From positions 930,001 to 994,000 of the forward strand of contig OZ252019.1 of NCBI GenBank assembly GCA_965247435.1: a stretch of DNA of 64,000 bases. Reading direction: 5' to 3'. The translations under genes were made by a program, and so were the position numbers. Shown here piece by piece: positions 37,336 to 46,658 of this stretch. Position 1 is the stretch's first letter; the number at the start of each line of letters is the position of its first letter. This DNA comes from Ilyomonas sp965247435 (GTDB lineage Bacteria; Bacteroidota; Bacteroidia; Chitinophagales; Chitinophagaceae). The notes under the pieces are model-generated. The model did not search any database, was not told the DNA's origin, and worked only from the letters and a program-made list of their open reading frames with translations.

Positions 37336-38631
37336 ATGATTCATTTCATGCGGCATGTTGTTGTGCGCAGGCTGCCGGGGTTTTTCTTTTGTTTAATAGC
37401 AGCCCTGACCGCACATGCGCAAACCGATACAACCACCTTCTCTTTAGACGAGGCAGACAAGCGTTTTTTAGACAGCAACCTAAGCCTGCTGGCAGCACAT
37501 TATAATATAGACGCAAATCGCGCGCTCATTCAGCAGGCGAAGCTTTGGCAAAACCCTTTACTAAGCACCGATCAGAATATATATGCGGGCAATCATTTTT
37601 TCCAGCACGGCAAAGATTATAACGGCGATCCTGCGGGGCAGGTTTTCATTCAGTTGCAGCAACTGATACAAACCGGAGGCAAGCGTGGCAGGCAGGTAAA
37701 TCTTGCTGTTACCAGCACCCGGTTAAGCGAGCTGCAGTTGCAGGATCTGCTGCGCAACCTGCGCTACGAGCTGCACCAGGATTACTACACCATTGCGCAG
37801 TTGTTGGCAAATAAAGCCTTGCTTGCAACCGGCGCTGCACGGCTCGCTAATCTTCAAACTGCCATGCAGGCGCAGTTGCAGGCCGGCAATATTGCACAAA
37901 AAGATTACCTGCGGGTGCAGGCGCTGGTAATAGCATTGGAGCAGGATATAACCGACCTGGATAAAAATATTGTAGCTGCGGAGCAGGACATGAAAACCCT
38001 GCTTCAAATCGGTGATAACCATACATTCATCAAGCCGGCGGAGGTGTTGCAAAATACTGTATCGCTGCCGCCCGATGTGAATGAGCTGATAGATACCGCA
38101 AAGGCAACGAATGCCAACTACCTGCTGCAGCTTTCACAGGTAACGTACGCAACACAAAACCTGGATTATCAAAAAGCGTTGCGCACGCCGGACGTAACAA
38201 TTGGCTCTGAATACGACCGCAGCTCCAACTATGCGCCGAACTATGTTGGTTTGAGCATAGCCCTGCCGTTGCCCCTGTGGAACCGAAACAGTGGCAACAT
38301 TAAAGCGGCTGCCTTCAACGTTAAGCAGCAGCAAACTGAAACATTGAGCGCTGCCGACCAATTGGGCAACCGCATTGCCGGCGCATACCAGCGGCTGCAG
38401 CTTAGCTACCGGCAAAACAATGCTACCCGGCAGGCATTTTACAACGATTATCAAAAGCTGTTTAACAATATGCTCCAAAGCTATGCACAGCGGCAGATAA
38501 GCTTGCTGGAACTGCTGGATTTTATAGATTCTTACCAGCAGGCGCAAACGCGTTTGCTGCAGCAGCAGTTGAACCTGCAACTGGCGAAAGAAGAGCTGAA
38601 CTATGAAGTAGGCACTGATGTAATAAAATAA
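37336..38631 (+). CDS. TolC/CzcC-family outer-membrane efflux protein
   Basis: 431 residues. Signal sequence RLPGFFFCLIAALTAHAQ at about 12-29. Two outer-membrane efflux protein repeats follow with long coiled-coil helices rich in Gln, Ala and Leu (LRYELHQDYYTIAQLLANKALLA and its mirror YAQRQISLLELLDFIDSYQQAQTRLL) and the strand motif VGLSIALPLPLWNRNSGNIKAA typical of CzcC/CusC. It forms the exit duct of a tripartite RND pump. The adaptor gene follows after 10 bases and the RND gene after that, giving a C-B-A order. Confidence 0.93.
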   Translation: MIHFMRHVVVRRLPGFFFCLIAALTAHAQTDTTTFSLDEADKRFLDSNLSLLAAHYNIDANRALIQQAKLWQNPLLSTDQNIYAGNHFFQHGKDYNGDPAGQVFIQLQQLIQTGGKRGRQVNLAVTSTRLSELQLQDLLRNLRYELHQDYYTIAQLLANKALLATGAARLANLQTAMQAQLQAGNIAQKDYLRVQALVIALEQDITDLDKNIVAAEQDMKTLLQIGDNHTFIKPAEVLQNTVSLPPDVNELIDTAKATNANYLLQLSQVTYATQNLDYQKALRTPDVTIGSEYDRSSNYAPNYVGLSIALPLPLWNRNSGNIKAAAFNVKQQQTETLSAADQLGNRIAGAYQRLQLSYRQNNATRQAFYNDYQKLFNNMLQSYAQRQISLLELLDFIDSYQQAQTRLLQQQLNLQLAKEELNYEVGTDVIK

Positions 38632-38641
38632 AAGTAAAAAT

Positions 38642-39754
38642 ATGAAACCAATGAGACCGATATACACTGTATTGCTTATTGCAGCAATCATTATATTTTT
38701 TGGATCCTGCCATGGAAAAGAGCAGCCGGTGGCCGATAGTAACGCTCCGTATAAACTGAGCGATACGATGGCGCACATGATAAAGCTGGACAGTGTGCAG
38801 TTGTGTGGCGTGAACGAAGAGCTGCAGCTTAGCGGCGAAGTAAGTTTTGATGAAAATAAGATTTCAAAAATATACCCGCGCAGCAGCGGACAGGTAGTAC
38901 AGTCCACTTTGTCGCTGGGCGATAAAGTGCAGGCAGGGCAGGTGCTGGCCGTTATTAAAAGCGCTGATGTGGCCGGCAATTATGCCGATATGAGCAGCGC
39001 AAATGCAGATATTGCCATAGCCAAAAGGCAAATGGATAACCAGGAAGCCTTGTACAAAAATGGCATTGCCAGCGAGCGGGAATTTGAAGAAGCGAAAGAA
39101 GATTATCAGAAGGAGTTAGCATCAAAACAGAAGATCACATCGCTAATACAAATCAATGGCGGCGCGGGCGCTACAGCAAGCGGTACGTATGCATTAACGG
39201 CGCCTGTGAGTGGCTACATCGTTGAAAAAAACATTAACAACGGCGATTTTATACGTCCGGATATGGGCAATAGCCTGTTCACTATTTCCGACCTCAAAGA
39301 CGTATGGGTGTGGGCCAATGTGTTTGAAGCGGATATTGCCAAGGTACGGGAAGGAACGGATGTGCAGGTGAAAACGCTGGCCTATCCCGATAAGGTATAT
39401 CCCGGTAAAATTGATAAGGTAAGCGAAGTGCTGGACCCTAATAATAAGGCGCTGCGCGTACGCATCAAGCTGTCCAACGCCGATATGATGCTGAAGCCGC
39501 AGATGTTTGCAACGGTGATTGTAACCAACCCGCTGAACGAGCAGGCCATCTGTGTATCTACCAAAGCCCTGATACAGCAGAATGGCAAAACCTACGTGGT
39601 AATCTACAACAACGACCACGATATGAAGATTGCCGAAGTAGCGGTGCTGAAGACCGTGGGTGATAAAACTTATCTCAACAGCGGCTTAAGCATCGGGCAA
39701 AAAGTGATTACCGAAAACGAGCTGTTCGTATTCCAGCAATTGATGGGTGATTAA
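38642..39754 (+). CDS. RND efflux periplasmic adaptor (CzcB/CusB-like)
   Basis: 370 residues. N-terminal lipobox FFGSCHGKE (Cys about 23) suggests a lipid anchor. LSGEVSFDENKISKIYPRSSGQVVQSTLSLGDKVQAGQVLAVI is the barrel/lipoyl start, a helical hairpin follows (about 115-165), then TAPVSGYIVEKNINNGDFI closes the lipoyl domain, and VWVWANVFEADIAKVREG begins the beta-barrel. It links the inner-membrane pump to the TolC-like duct. It lies ten bases after the TolC-like gene and about 230 bases before the pump gene. No His/Cys-rich metal-binding N-terminus is seen beyond the lipid Cys region. Confidence 0.92.
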   Translation: MKPMRPIYTVLLIAAIIIFFGSCHGKEQPVADSNAPYKLSDTMAHMIKLDSVQLCGVNEELQLSGEVSFDENKISKIYPRSSGQVVQSTLSLGDKVQAGQVLAVIKSADVAGNYADMSSANADIAIAKRQMDNQEALYKNGIASEREFEEAKEDYQKELASKQKITSLIQINGGAGATASGTYALTAPVSGYIVEKNINNGDFIRPDMGNSLFTISDLKDVWVWANVFEADIAKVREGTDVQVKTLAYPDKVYPGKIDKVSEVLDPNNKALRVRIKLSNADMMLKPQMFATVIVTNPLNEQAICVSTKALIQQNGKTYVVIYNNDHDMKIAEVAVLKTVGDKTYLNSGLSIGQKVITENELFVFQQLMGD

Positions 39755-39985
39755 TATGGCTTGGTAATGCCCGGTAGTAAAATGTGTTATTCTAAAACGT
39801 ACGCCCGGTATGCATTTGCCAGTAACAGGCTATTTGAAATGATGAAAGAAAAATAGCGCCTTACAAATAAAGAAGGTAGGATTTCTGTAAGCCCGTCATC
39901 AACATTTTCGCTGTTGCAGTTCAGCCGTTGCCGGTTCGTGTAATTAGTGCAGCGGACAGATAATTCGTGCTCAAAAAAATTAATT

Positions 39986-42900
39986 ATGAACAAGTTTATT
40001 AAAAATATTATTTACTTCTCGCTGCGGCACCGCTACCTCGTTTTCTTTCTTACGGCGGTTGTTGCGGTTACCGGTTTTTTTTGCTATCGCATGACGCCGA
40101 TAGAAACCTTTCCGGACGTAACCAATACGCAGATCATCATCATCACGCAATGGCCGGGCAGGAGCGCCGAAGAGATTGAAAAGTTTGTAACGATTCCACT
40201 GGAAGTATCGCTCAACTCGGTACAGAAAAAGATTAACCTGCGCACAACCTCTTCATACGGGCTTAGCTATGTGCGGCTGATTTTTGATGATGATGTGGAC
40301 GATGCTTTTGCACGCCAGCAGGTAATGAGCCGCATACAAAATGTGGACCTGCCCGAAGAAGTAAAGCCGGAAGTAGAACCGCCTTACGGGCCTACGGGCG
40401 AGATATATCGTTATACGTTAAAGAGCGCTACGCGCAATATCCGCGACCTGAGCGCTATACAGGATTGGGTGCTGGACAGGCAGTTTAAAAGCATACCCGG
40501 CGTGGCGGATGTGAACAGCTTTGGCGGTGAGGAAAAGAGCTACGAAATAAGCGTGAATCCTAACTACTTAACGAAGTATGGGCTCAGCGCACTGGACGTG
40601 TACAACGCGGTAAGTAAAAGCAATGTAAATGTTGGCGGCGATGTAATAGAGCAGAACGGCCAGGCGTATGTGGTGCGCGGTATTGGCCTGCTGAACAGTA
40701 TTGCAGATATAGAAAACATTATCATCACCAAAATAAACGGTGTGCCTAGACTGGTGCGCAATGTAGCCAATGTAATGGAAGCCGGCAAGCCGCGCCTCGG
40801 GCAGGTTGCAAGAGATACGATAAGCGATGTGGTAGAAGGAATCGTGGTAATGAAAAAGGGAGAAAACCCGGCTGCGGTGCTCGATTTGATTCATGATAAA
40901 GTAAAAGACCTGAACGAGAATGTGCTGCCGAAAGATGTGAAGATTGATCCTTTTTACGACCGTACCAGCCTGATGGATTTTGCCACGCACACGGTCATCC
41001 ATAATCTTATAGAAGGCATTGTGCTGGTTACCTGTATCGTGCTGCTTTTTATGGCCGACTGGCGCACTACGGTTACGGTAAGTATCATCATACCGCTCGC
41101 CTTGTTGTTTGCATTTATCTGTATGCGCATCAAAGGCATGAGCGCCAACCTGCTTTCGATGGGTGCCGTAGATTTCGGAATTATCATAGACGGCGCCGTG
41201 GTAATGGTGGAAGGCTTGTTTGTAGCGCTCGACCACCGGGCAAAAGAAGTAGGCATGGAGCGGTTTAATAAGCTGGCTAAATTGGGTTTGTTTAAGCAGG
41301 TCGGCTCCGAAATGGGCAAAGCGATCTTCTTCTCCAAGCTCATCATCATTACCTGCCTGATACCAATCTTCGCCTTTCAGAAGGTAGAAGGTAAAATGTT
41401 TTCGCCGCTGGCCTATACTTTAAGCTTCGCCCTGTTAGGCGCACTCATTTTTACGCTTACGCTCGTGCCTGCGTTATCCAGTATTTTACTCCGGAAAAAT
41501 GTGCGCGAAAAGCATAACGTAGTTGTCTCCTTTTTTGAGAACGGAATCAGGAACTTGTTTGAAAAAATATATAAAGTGCCCAAGCTGAGCTTATCGGTTG
41601 CACTGGCGGTAATGGCGCTTACTTTTTTCTCTGTAAAATTTATCGGCAGCGAATTTCTGCCGCAGCTCAATGAAGGCGCGCTATGGGTAGAAAGTGAATT
41701 ACCGATGAGCGTGAGCCTGCCCGAAGCGCAGGCGATTTCTACCAAGATGGTGAGCATCCTGCACGAGTTTCCGGAGGTGAAGCAAACGTTGTCGCAGGTT
41801 GGCCGCACCAATGATGGTACCGATCCAAAAGGCTTTTTTGATGTGCAGATACAGGTAGATCTGAAGCCGAAAGAGCAATGGCGGAAAGACCTTTCCGAAG
41901 ACGCGTTGATAGATGCTATGAACGCCCAGCTAACCAAAATTCCGGGCGTCGTATTTAATTATTCGCAGCCTATCCGTGATAACGTGGAAGAAGCCGTAGC
42001 CGGCCTCAATGCTTCTTTAGCCGTTAAAATTTATGGCCCGGATTTTAAAACGCTGGACACCCTTGCAGACGAAGTAAAAGCGCAACTGGCCACTGTGCAG
42101 GGGGTAGCAGATTTAGGCGTGCTCCGCAATCTTGGCCAGCCCGAATTTCGCATCGAATTAGACAATCAGAAGATGGCTTTGTATGGGGTGAATACGGCCG
42201 ACGCCAATGCGGTAATAGAAATGGCGCTGGGCGGCAAAGCAGCAACGCAATTGTATGAAGACGAGCGCAAATTTGATGTGCGGATCCGCTACCAGAAAGA
42301 GTTTCGCGATACGCAGGATAAGATAGAAAACCTGATGATCCCAACGCAGGACAGCACTAAGATTCCGCTGAAAGAGATCTCCACCATCAAAACACTTACC
42401 GGCCCGGCATTTATTTTCCGGGATAATAACAGCCGTTATATCGGTGTAAAATTTTCCAACCGCGAGCGCGATTTAGGCAGCACGATTGCCGAAGCACAGC
42501 AGAAGGTGGAGGCGCACGTAAAGCTGCCGCATGGCTATTCAACCTCCTGGAACGGGGAGTTTGAAAACCAGCAGCGCGCTTCACGAACACTAAGCCGTGT
42601 GGTGCCCGTTTGCCTGCTGTGCATCTTCCTTATTTTGTTTATAATGTTTGGCAATGTAAAAGATGCAGTGCTGGTTATTTTGAATGTGCCTTTTGCGCTG
42701 ATTGGCGGCATCCTGGCGCTGCACATTACCGGCATCAACTTCAGCATATCGGCGGGCATTGGCTTTATTGCCTTGTTTGGGGTGTGCATACAAAACGGCG
42801 TGATACTCATCAGCGTTTTCCGCAAAAACCTCGAAGCAAAAATGCCCTTGAAAACTGCGCTTACACAAGGTGTTGTATCCCGCGTGCGGCCGGTAGTAAT

Positions 42901-43123
42901 GACGGCGCTTATGGCAGCAATCGGGCTGTTGCCGGCAGCTTTAAGTACCGGCATCGGCAGCGAAACCCAGAAGCCATTGGCGATTGTTGTAATCGGCGGG
43001 CTGGTAACCTCTACTATTTTAACACTGCTGCTATTGCCGGTGATTTATGCGCAGGTATATAACCTTATGCACAAGCGTGAAAACCGGAAGCTGCTGCGCA
43101 AAATGGGCGCTATCAGTAAGTAA
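39986..43123 (+). CDS. Heavy-metal RND efflux pump, CzcA type
   Basis: About 1045 residues from the ATG at 39986 (MNKFIKNIIYFSLRHRYLVF, the usual CzcA/CusA beginning); an ATG at 39947 adds 13 unrelated residues. Twelve membrane segments and two large periplasmic loops are evident. TM4 reads MGAVDFGIIIDGAVVMVEG, the DFGxxxDGAxxxxE signature of CzcA-type (divalent cation) pumps, rather than the VDA form of CusA; the residue after Glu is Gly where Asn is usual. SEFLPQLNEGALWVESELP and GVCIQNGVILISVFRKN are further family motifs. Substrates are probably Co, Zn, Cd or Ni. Confidence 0.93.
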   Translation: MNKFIKNIIYFSLRHRYLVFFLTAVVAVTGFFCYRMTPIETFPDVTNTQIIIITQWPGRSAEEIEKFVTIPLEVSLNSVQKKINLRTTSSYGLSYVRLIFDDDVDDAFARQQVMSRIQNVDLPEEVKPEVEPPYGPTGEIYRYTLKSATRNIRDLSAIQDWVLDRQFKSIPGVADVNSFGGEEKSYEISVNPNYLTKYGLSALDVYNAVSKSNVNVGGDVIEQNGQAYVVRGIGLLNSIADIENIIITKINGVPRLVRNVANVMEAGKPRLGQVARDTISDVVEGIVVMKKGENPAAVLDLIHDKVKDLNENVLPKDVKIDPFYDRTSLMDFATHTVIHNLIEGIVLVTCIVLLFMADWRTTVTVSIIIPLALLFAFICMRIKGMSANLLSMGAVDFGIIIDGAVVMVEGLFVALDHRAKEVGMERFNKLAKLGLFKQVGSEMGKAIFFSKLIIITCLIPIFAFQKVEGKMFSPLAYTLSFALLGALIFTLTLVPALSSILLRKNVREKHNVVVSFFENGIRNLFEKIYKVPKLSLSVALAVMALTFFSVKFIGSEFLPQLNEGALWVESELPMSVSLPEAQAISTKMVSILHEFPEVKQTLSQVGRTNDGTDPKGFFDVQIQVDLKPKEQWRKDLSEDALIDAMNAQLTKIPGVVFNYSQPIRDNVEEAVAGLNASLAVKIYGPDFKTLDTLADEVKAQLATVQGVADLGVLRNLGQPEFRIELDNQKMALYGVNTADANAVIEMALGGKAATQLYEDERKFDVRIRYQKEFRDTQDKIENLMIPTQDSTKIPLKEISTIKTLTGPAFIFRDNNSRYIGVKFSNRERDLGSTIAEAQQKVEAHVKLPHGYSTSWNGEFENQQRASRTLSRVVPVCLLCIFLILFIMFGNVKDAVLVILNVPFALIGGILALHITGINFSISAGIGFIALFGVCIQNGVILISVFRKNLEAKMPLKTALTQGVVSRVRPVVMTALMAAIGLLPAALSTGIGSETQKPLAIVVIGGLVTSTILTLLLLPVIYAQVYNLMHKRENRKLLRKMGAISK

Positions 43124-43495
43124 AACAGGCATTGCAGAAAGTTCAGATTCAGCAAAGCCGTTGCGCCGGCAGCGGCTTTGCTGAATCTGCTTAATCACAC
43201 TGCAGCGCGTAACAGCACTGCACGCTACCGGTTCTTTATATACCGTTTTCCGCTGTCTTGCCGGCGGTTACATAAATGTTCAAAACCGCATACAACATTA
43301 CTGCGGCGAAATAACAGGCAGGGAATAATTACAGAGAAAGGTGGTTATAGTTACAGTGTATCTGCGAAAGCAATTATTCTTCCAGGCAGAATTAAAGGCG
43401 GGTTTATTTATAACCGACTAAAGAGGTACTATTCTTTTTACGGCAAAAACCATAGATGAACAGAAAATAAAAGGTATTAATAAAATTGGTAAAAA
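43124..43495. other. Noncoding stretch after the efflux operon
   Basis: 372 bases between the pump gene and a convergent small membrane protein gene. It holds a perfect 17-bp hairpin at 43144-43189 (listed separately). An open frame at 43178-43459 overlaps that hairpin, is basic and low-complexity, and resembles no family, so it is not called. Confidence 0.5.
43144..43189. terminator. Perfect 17-bp hairpin after czcA-like gene
   Basis: CAGATTCAGCAAAGCCG (43144-43160) and CGGCTTTGCTGAATCTG (43173-43189) are exact reverse complements around a 12-base loop, 21 bases after the pump stop codon. No T-run follows, so it may end or protect the transcript without being a classical terminator. The CAGATTC.GC..AAAGCCG arm resembles the ends of the palindromic repeats at 6.2-7.0 kb. 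Confidence 0.65.
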
Positions 43496-43837
43496 TCAGT
43501 CAGTTTTATTTTCGGGAGCGTTTTCTTCCTGCTGTTTTTTATACAACAGCTCTTTGTACAACTGCTCGTTCTGGTCCCACCTATATTTCTTATAAAAGAT
43601 AGCCATGAAAACAATAATGGCCAGTATGGCAATGATCAATACATTAGGGCTTAATTCTGTATTTGCCAGCATATCTGCCCGCTCGTACCAGCGCGCTGTA
43701 ACTACCGATGTTATGATGCCGGTTGCGATCAATAAACCGGCCGGCAACCCAATCAGTAACTGGCGAAACAGTTTTTTTTCGCGGTCTCGGTTTTCCTGCC
43801 AGTATTGTACAAACCGTTCTTCCTGCGGCGTAAGCAT
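43496..43837 (-). CDS. Small membrane protein of unknown function
   Basis: 113 residues. An N-terminal acidic/basic amphipathic stretch (LTPQEERFVQYWQENRDREKK), two membrane segments (LLIGLPAGLLIATGIITSVV and NVLIIAILAIIVFMAIFY), and a C-terminal charged coil (YKELLYKKQQEENAPENKTD) facing the same side as the N-terminus. No family is recognised with certainty. It is divergent from the gene at 43948, with about 110 bases between. Confidence 0.75.
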   Translation of the reverse strand: MLTPQEERFVQYWQENRDREKKLFRQLLIGLPAGLLIATGIITSVVTARWYERADMLANTELSPNVLIIAILAIIVFMAIFYKKYRWDQNEQLYKELLYKKQQEENAPENKTD

Positions 43838-43899
43838 ACTTTGTAATAATTGTGCAAATATGGGTTAAACAACAACAGCGATCATAAATATGCACAAAA

Positions 43900-43929
43900 T
43901 TTGAAGCAGGGAGAACTGTATTATCTTTA
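43900..43929 (+). promoter_or_regulatory. Promoter of the HU-CCDC81-like gene
   Basis: TTTG (43900-43903), an 18-base spacer, then TATCTTTA (43922-43929), one base from the TAnnTTTG consensus. The GTG start at 43948 lies 18 bases beyond, leaving a leader of about 12 bases. Confidence 0.6.
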
Positions 43930-43947
43930 CCCCATAAAAAAACGACT

Positions 43948-44877
43948 GTGCACAAATACGATTTTTACATTCAGGATTACTTACAGAGTCAGGGAACACT
44001 TTCTGCAGAAAATATTGGCGCGTTTGAGGTAGCAAAGCAGCGTGGCAACGGAACCCCGGTTGTAAACTTTACGTATAACAAACATGCCGGCACTACCCAG
44101 GAACTGGTGGCGTATATTGCAGAGAAAGAACGCAAAAGCAAAGTAGTAATCGGCTTTGACCTCGAAGCGCATTTTAATGAAATAAGACAGTTTATGAATA
44201 CGGGCAAGGCCTGGGTAATACCAGCCGTTGGCCAGTTGCAGATGAACCGTAACCGGGAGTACGAACTGGTGCCGCAGGCACAGGAAGAAATGATAGGTCA
44301 GGAAAGAAAACGTGTAATGCAAAGCAGCCGGCCGTCAAATGAGTATGGCCTGCAACGAACAGAACCCCGCAATAGTAACCGAATGGGCGGCGTATTGTTA
44401 ACTGTCTTATTAATAGCTGCCCTTGCAATCGGAGGCTATTACCTGTACAGCAATAAAAGTGCGGTAGCCAGGAACACTAATACAGATACCGCCGCTACCC
44501 AAACCGATACCATGGTGCAGCAGGTGACGCCACCCTCCAACATGAATAATACAACTACTGCTGCGGCGGCGCCTGCTGTTGACCAGGCCGGGGCAACAAC
44601 GCCGGCTGCCGGGGTTGCAGCACCTGCCGCTAATGGTATGATGGATATACACTTCATCATAGCAAGAACAACCGATAAAGACTATGTGCATAAGCGTTAC
44701 AGCCAGTTGAAATCGTATGGTATTGCCATTGCTATGGACAGTGTATCGCGGGATACCAGTACTTTATATAAACTTTTTCTTGCTAAAACACTTGCCCCTG
44801 CAGATACGGCAAGAGTAAAAGATTCGCTGTCTGTTTACTTTGGCAAGCCGGTAAAAATTGAACAGGCCAATAAATAA
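43948..44877 (+). CDS. HU-CCDC81-like N-domain, membrane segment and SPOR-like C-terminus
   Basis: 309 residues from a GTG at 43948. The first 105 residues (IQDYLQSQGTLSAENIGAFEVAKQ ... FMNTGKAWVIPAVGQLQMNRNREYELVP) match the HU-CCDC81 fold found in Bacteroidota envelope proteins. A membrane segment follows (GGVLLTVLLIAALAIGGYYLY, about 151-171), then a Thr/Ala/Pro-rich linker and an 80-residue C-domain (DIHFIIARTTDKDYVHKRYSQLKSYGIAIAM) of the two-strand-helix kind seen in SPOR domains. So the HU-like part lies in the cytoplasm and the SPOR-like part in the periplasm, where SPOR domains bind denuded septal peptidoglycan. A cell-division role is inferred. Confidence 0.8.
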   Translation: MHKYDFYIQDYLQSQGTLSAENIGAFEVAKQRGNGTPVVNFTYNKHAGTTQELVAYIAEKERKSKVVIGFDLEAHFNEIRQFMNTGKAWVIPAVGQLQMNRNREYELVPQAQEEMIGQERKRVMQSSRPSNEYGLQRTEPRNSNRMGGVLLTVLLIAALAIGGYYLYSNKSAVARNTNTDTAATQTDTMVQQVTPPSNMNNTTTAAAAPAVDQAGATTPAAGVAAPAANGMMDIHFIIARTTDKDYVHKRYSQLKSYGIAIAMDSVSRDTSTLYKLFLAKTLAPADTARVKDSLSVYFGKPVKIEQANK

Positions 44878-45107
44878 TTTTGCTAAACAGCAATTCATAA
44901 TTCTTGAAAAAACGGGGCAGTATAAACCGGCGTGCCTGTTTTAATCATCTACCTATCTTTATCATTTGCTGCGCCTTGCCAAATTCCAAGCTATTGATAC
45001 AAGCGCAGCCTTAAAATGAAAATACTACACAACTATTACATATATGGAGTGCTGCCTGCATTTTACATAGGCATAATCATTGTTTCTTTGCCGACTAAAT
45101 CTATTCA

Positions 45108-46244
45108 ATGCGCATAGGAATTGTTTGCTATCCTACTTTCGGCGGCAGCGGTGTGCTGGCCACCGAACTTGGGAAGGCGCTTGCCGATAAAGGTCACTCC
45201 GTTCATTTTATTACTTACCAGCAACCGGTACGCCTCAATGTGTTCAGCGCGAACATTTATTATCATGAAGTGCGCGTGCCTACCTACCCTTTATTCGATT
45301 ATCCGCCGTACGAGGTAGCGCTTGCCAGCAGTATGGTAGATGTAATTATGAACCACAATCTCGATCTCCTGCATGTGCATTATGCTATACCACATGCTTC
45401 TGCGGCTTTTATGGCGAAGCAGATTGTACGCAAAAGCGGCCGCGACATTCCGGTGATTACCACTTTGCACGGTACTGATATCACACTGGTTGGCCGGGAT
45501 AAAACATACGAGCCGGTAGTTACGTTTTCCATCAACGAAAGCGATGCCATTACCGCCGTATCGCAAAACCTGCGGCAGGAAACCTATTCTTCTTTCAGTA
45601 TAAAAAAAGAGATAGAAGTTATTTACAATTTTGTGGATGTAAGCCGTTTCAGTAAAAAACCGATTGATGCGTTCCGCAAAGTAATCTCGCCTGCCAACGA
45701 AAAGATATTGGTGCATGCTTCCAACTTCCGTAAGATAAAAAGGGTCAACGATGTAATAAAAATTTTTGCGCAGGTGCGCAAGGAAATGCCGGCCAAGCTG
45801 CTGATGATTGGCGACGGGCCGGAGCGGAGCGGTTGCGAAACGCTGGCAAGAGTATTGGGTGTGCACGATGATATTCGCTTCTTGGGCAAGCAGGAGCAGA
45901 TGGAAGAAATACTGGCCGTGTCGGATTTGTTTTTACTGCCTTCGGAATACGAAAGCTTCGGCTTGTCTGCATTAGAAGCAATGGCTGCGCGGATGCCGGT
46001 TATCAGCTCGGATGCGGGCGGCCTGCCGGAGGTGAATGTGCATGGTATAACGGGCTATCTGGCAGCGGTAGGCGACACGGCTACCATGAGTGCCTGCGCA
46101 ATAGATTTATTGGGTAATGAAGAACTGCTGAATACTTTTAAGCAGCAGGCGTATGAGCAGGCCTGTAAGTTTGATATACACAATATAGTGCCGCAATACG
46201 AAAAGTTGTATAGTCGTTTCTGTGCGATGGAATGCAGTAAGTAA
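45108..46244 (+). CDS. bshA: N-acetyl-alpha-D-glucosaminyl L-malate synthase BshA
   Basis: 378 residues, the usual BshA length. MRIGIVCYPTFGGSGVLATELGKALADKGHSVHFIT is the diagnostic N-terminus; VHYAIPHASAAFMAKQI, TTLHGTDITLVG and, in the GT4 donor domain, FLLPSEYESFGLSALEAMAARMPVISSDAGGLPEV with the E-x7-E motif complete it. It transfers GlcNAc from UDP-GlcNAc to L-malate, the first step of bacillithiol synthesis, in the cytoplasm. No other bsh gene is adjacent. Confidence 0.95.
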   Translation: MRIGIVCYPTFGGSGVLATELGKALADKGHSVHFITYQQPVRLNVFSANIYYHEVRVPTYPLFDYPPYEVALASSMVDVIMNHNLDLLHVHYAIPHASAAFMAKQIVRKSGRDIPVITTLHGTDITLVGRDKTYEPVVTFSINESDAITAVSQNLRQETYSSFSIKKEIEVIYNFVDVSRFSKKPIDAFRKVISPANEKILVHASNFRKIKRVNDVIKIFAQVRKEMPAKLLMIGDGPERSGCETLARVLGVHDDIRFLGKQEQMEEILAVSDLFLLPSEYESFGLSALEAMAARMPVISSDAGGLPEVNVHGITGYLAAVGDTATMSACAIDLLGNEELLNTFKQQAYEQACKFDIHNIVPQYEKLYSRFCAMECSK

Positions 46245-46259
46245 AATAGTGTTGGATTG

Positions 46260-46658
46260 TTACGGGATTAATTTTAAACCTTGTGCTTTGTATTGCTTTA
46301 CTAACTGATCATCACTAATCAGCGTATAATTATTGCTGATAGCCATCCAGATTAGCATACGATCGAAAGGGTCTTTGTGGTGGAGTGGTAAAAGTTTGAA
46401 CAAAGAACTTGCATTACTTACAGATGGGTCATTAATTGTAAATCCGGCTTCCACAAGTTTGTGTGGCAAGTCGTCGGGTGATAAACTACCTAAAGTAAGT
46501 TTTTCGCTATGATATTTTATAGAAATTTTCCAAAAGTTTACAGCGCTTGCAATAATTGTATTATTTGTATCTGTAAGTATTTTTTGAACTGTTTTTGATC
46601 GTTTACCTGGTTCAAATAGTAACCAGATGATGATATGGGTATCTAATAAATAAGTCAT
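46260..46658 (-). CDS. VapC-type PIN-domain toxin with substituted active site
   Basis: 132 residues, full length for the family. LLDTHIIIWLLFE holds Asp6; LHHKDPFDRMLIWMA holds Asp96 and Asp99; LISDDQLV holds the last acidic pair (116-117). The second catalytic acid of the family is the Glu in the A-V-[SN]-x-W-E-I-x-I-K motif; here the sequence is SAVNFWKISIK, with Lys44 (AAA, 46529-46527) instead of Glu. VapC toxins are ribonucleases that need four acidic residues for metal binding, so this protein is probably inactive. Its ATG overlaps the final stop of the antitoxin frame upstream (ATGA), the normal operon arrangement. Confidence 0.88.
   Translation of the reverse strand: MTYLLDTHIIIWLLFEPGKRSKTVQKILTDTNNTIIASAVNFWKISIKYHSEKLTLGSLSPDDLPHKLVEAGFTINDPSVSNASSLFKLLPLHHKDPFDRMLIWMAISNNYTLISDDQLVKQYKAQGLKLIP

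Noticed and set aside
43178..43459. Possible small basic protein after the efflux operon
   Set aside because: It starts inside the 17-bp hairpin, is low-complexity and has no recognisable domain or signal.
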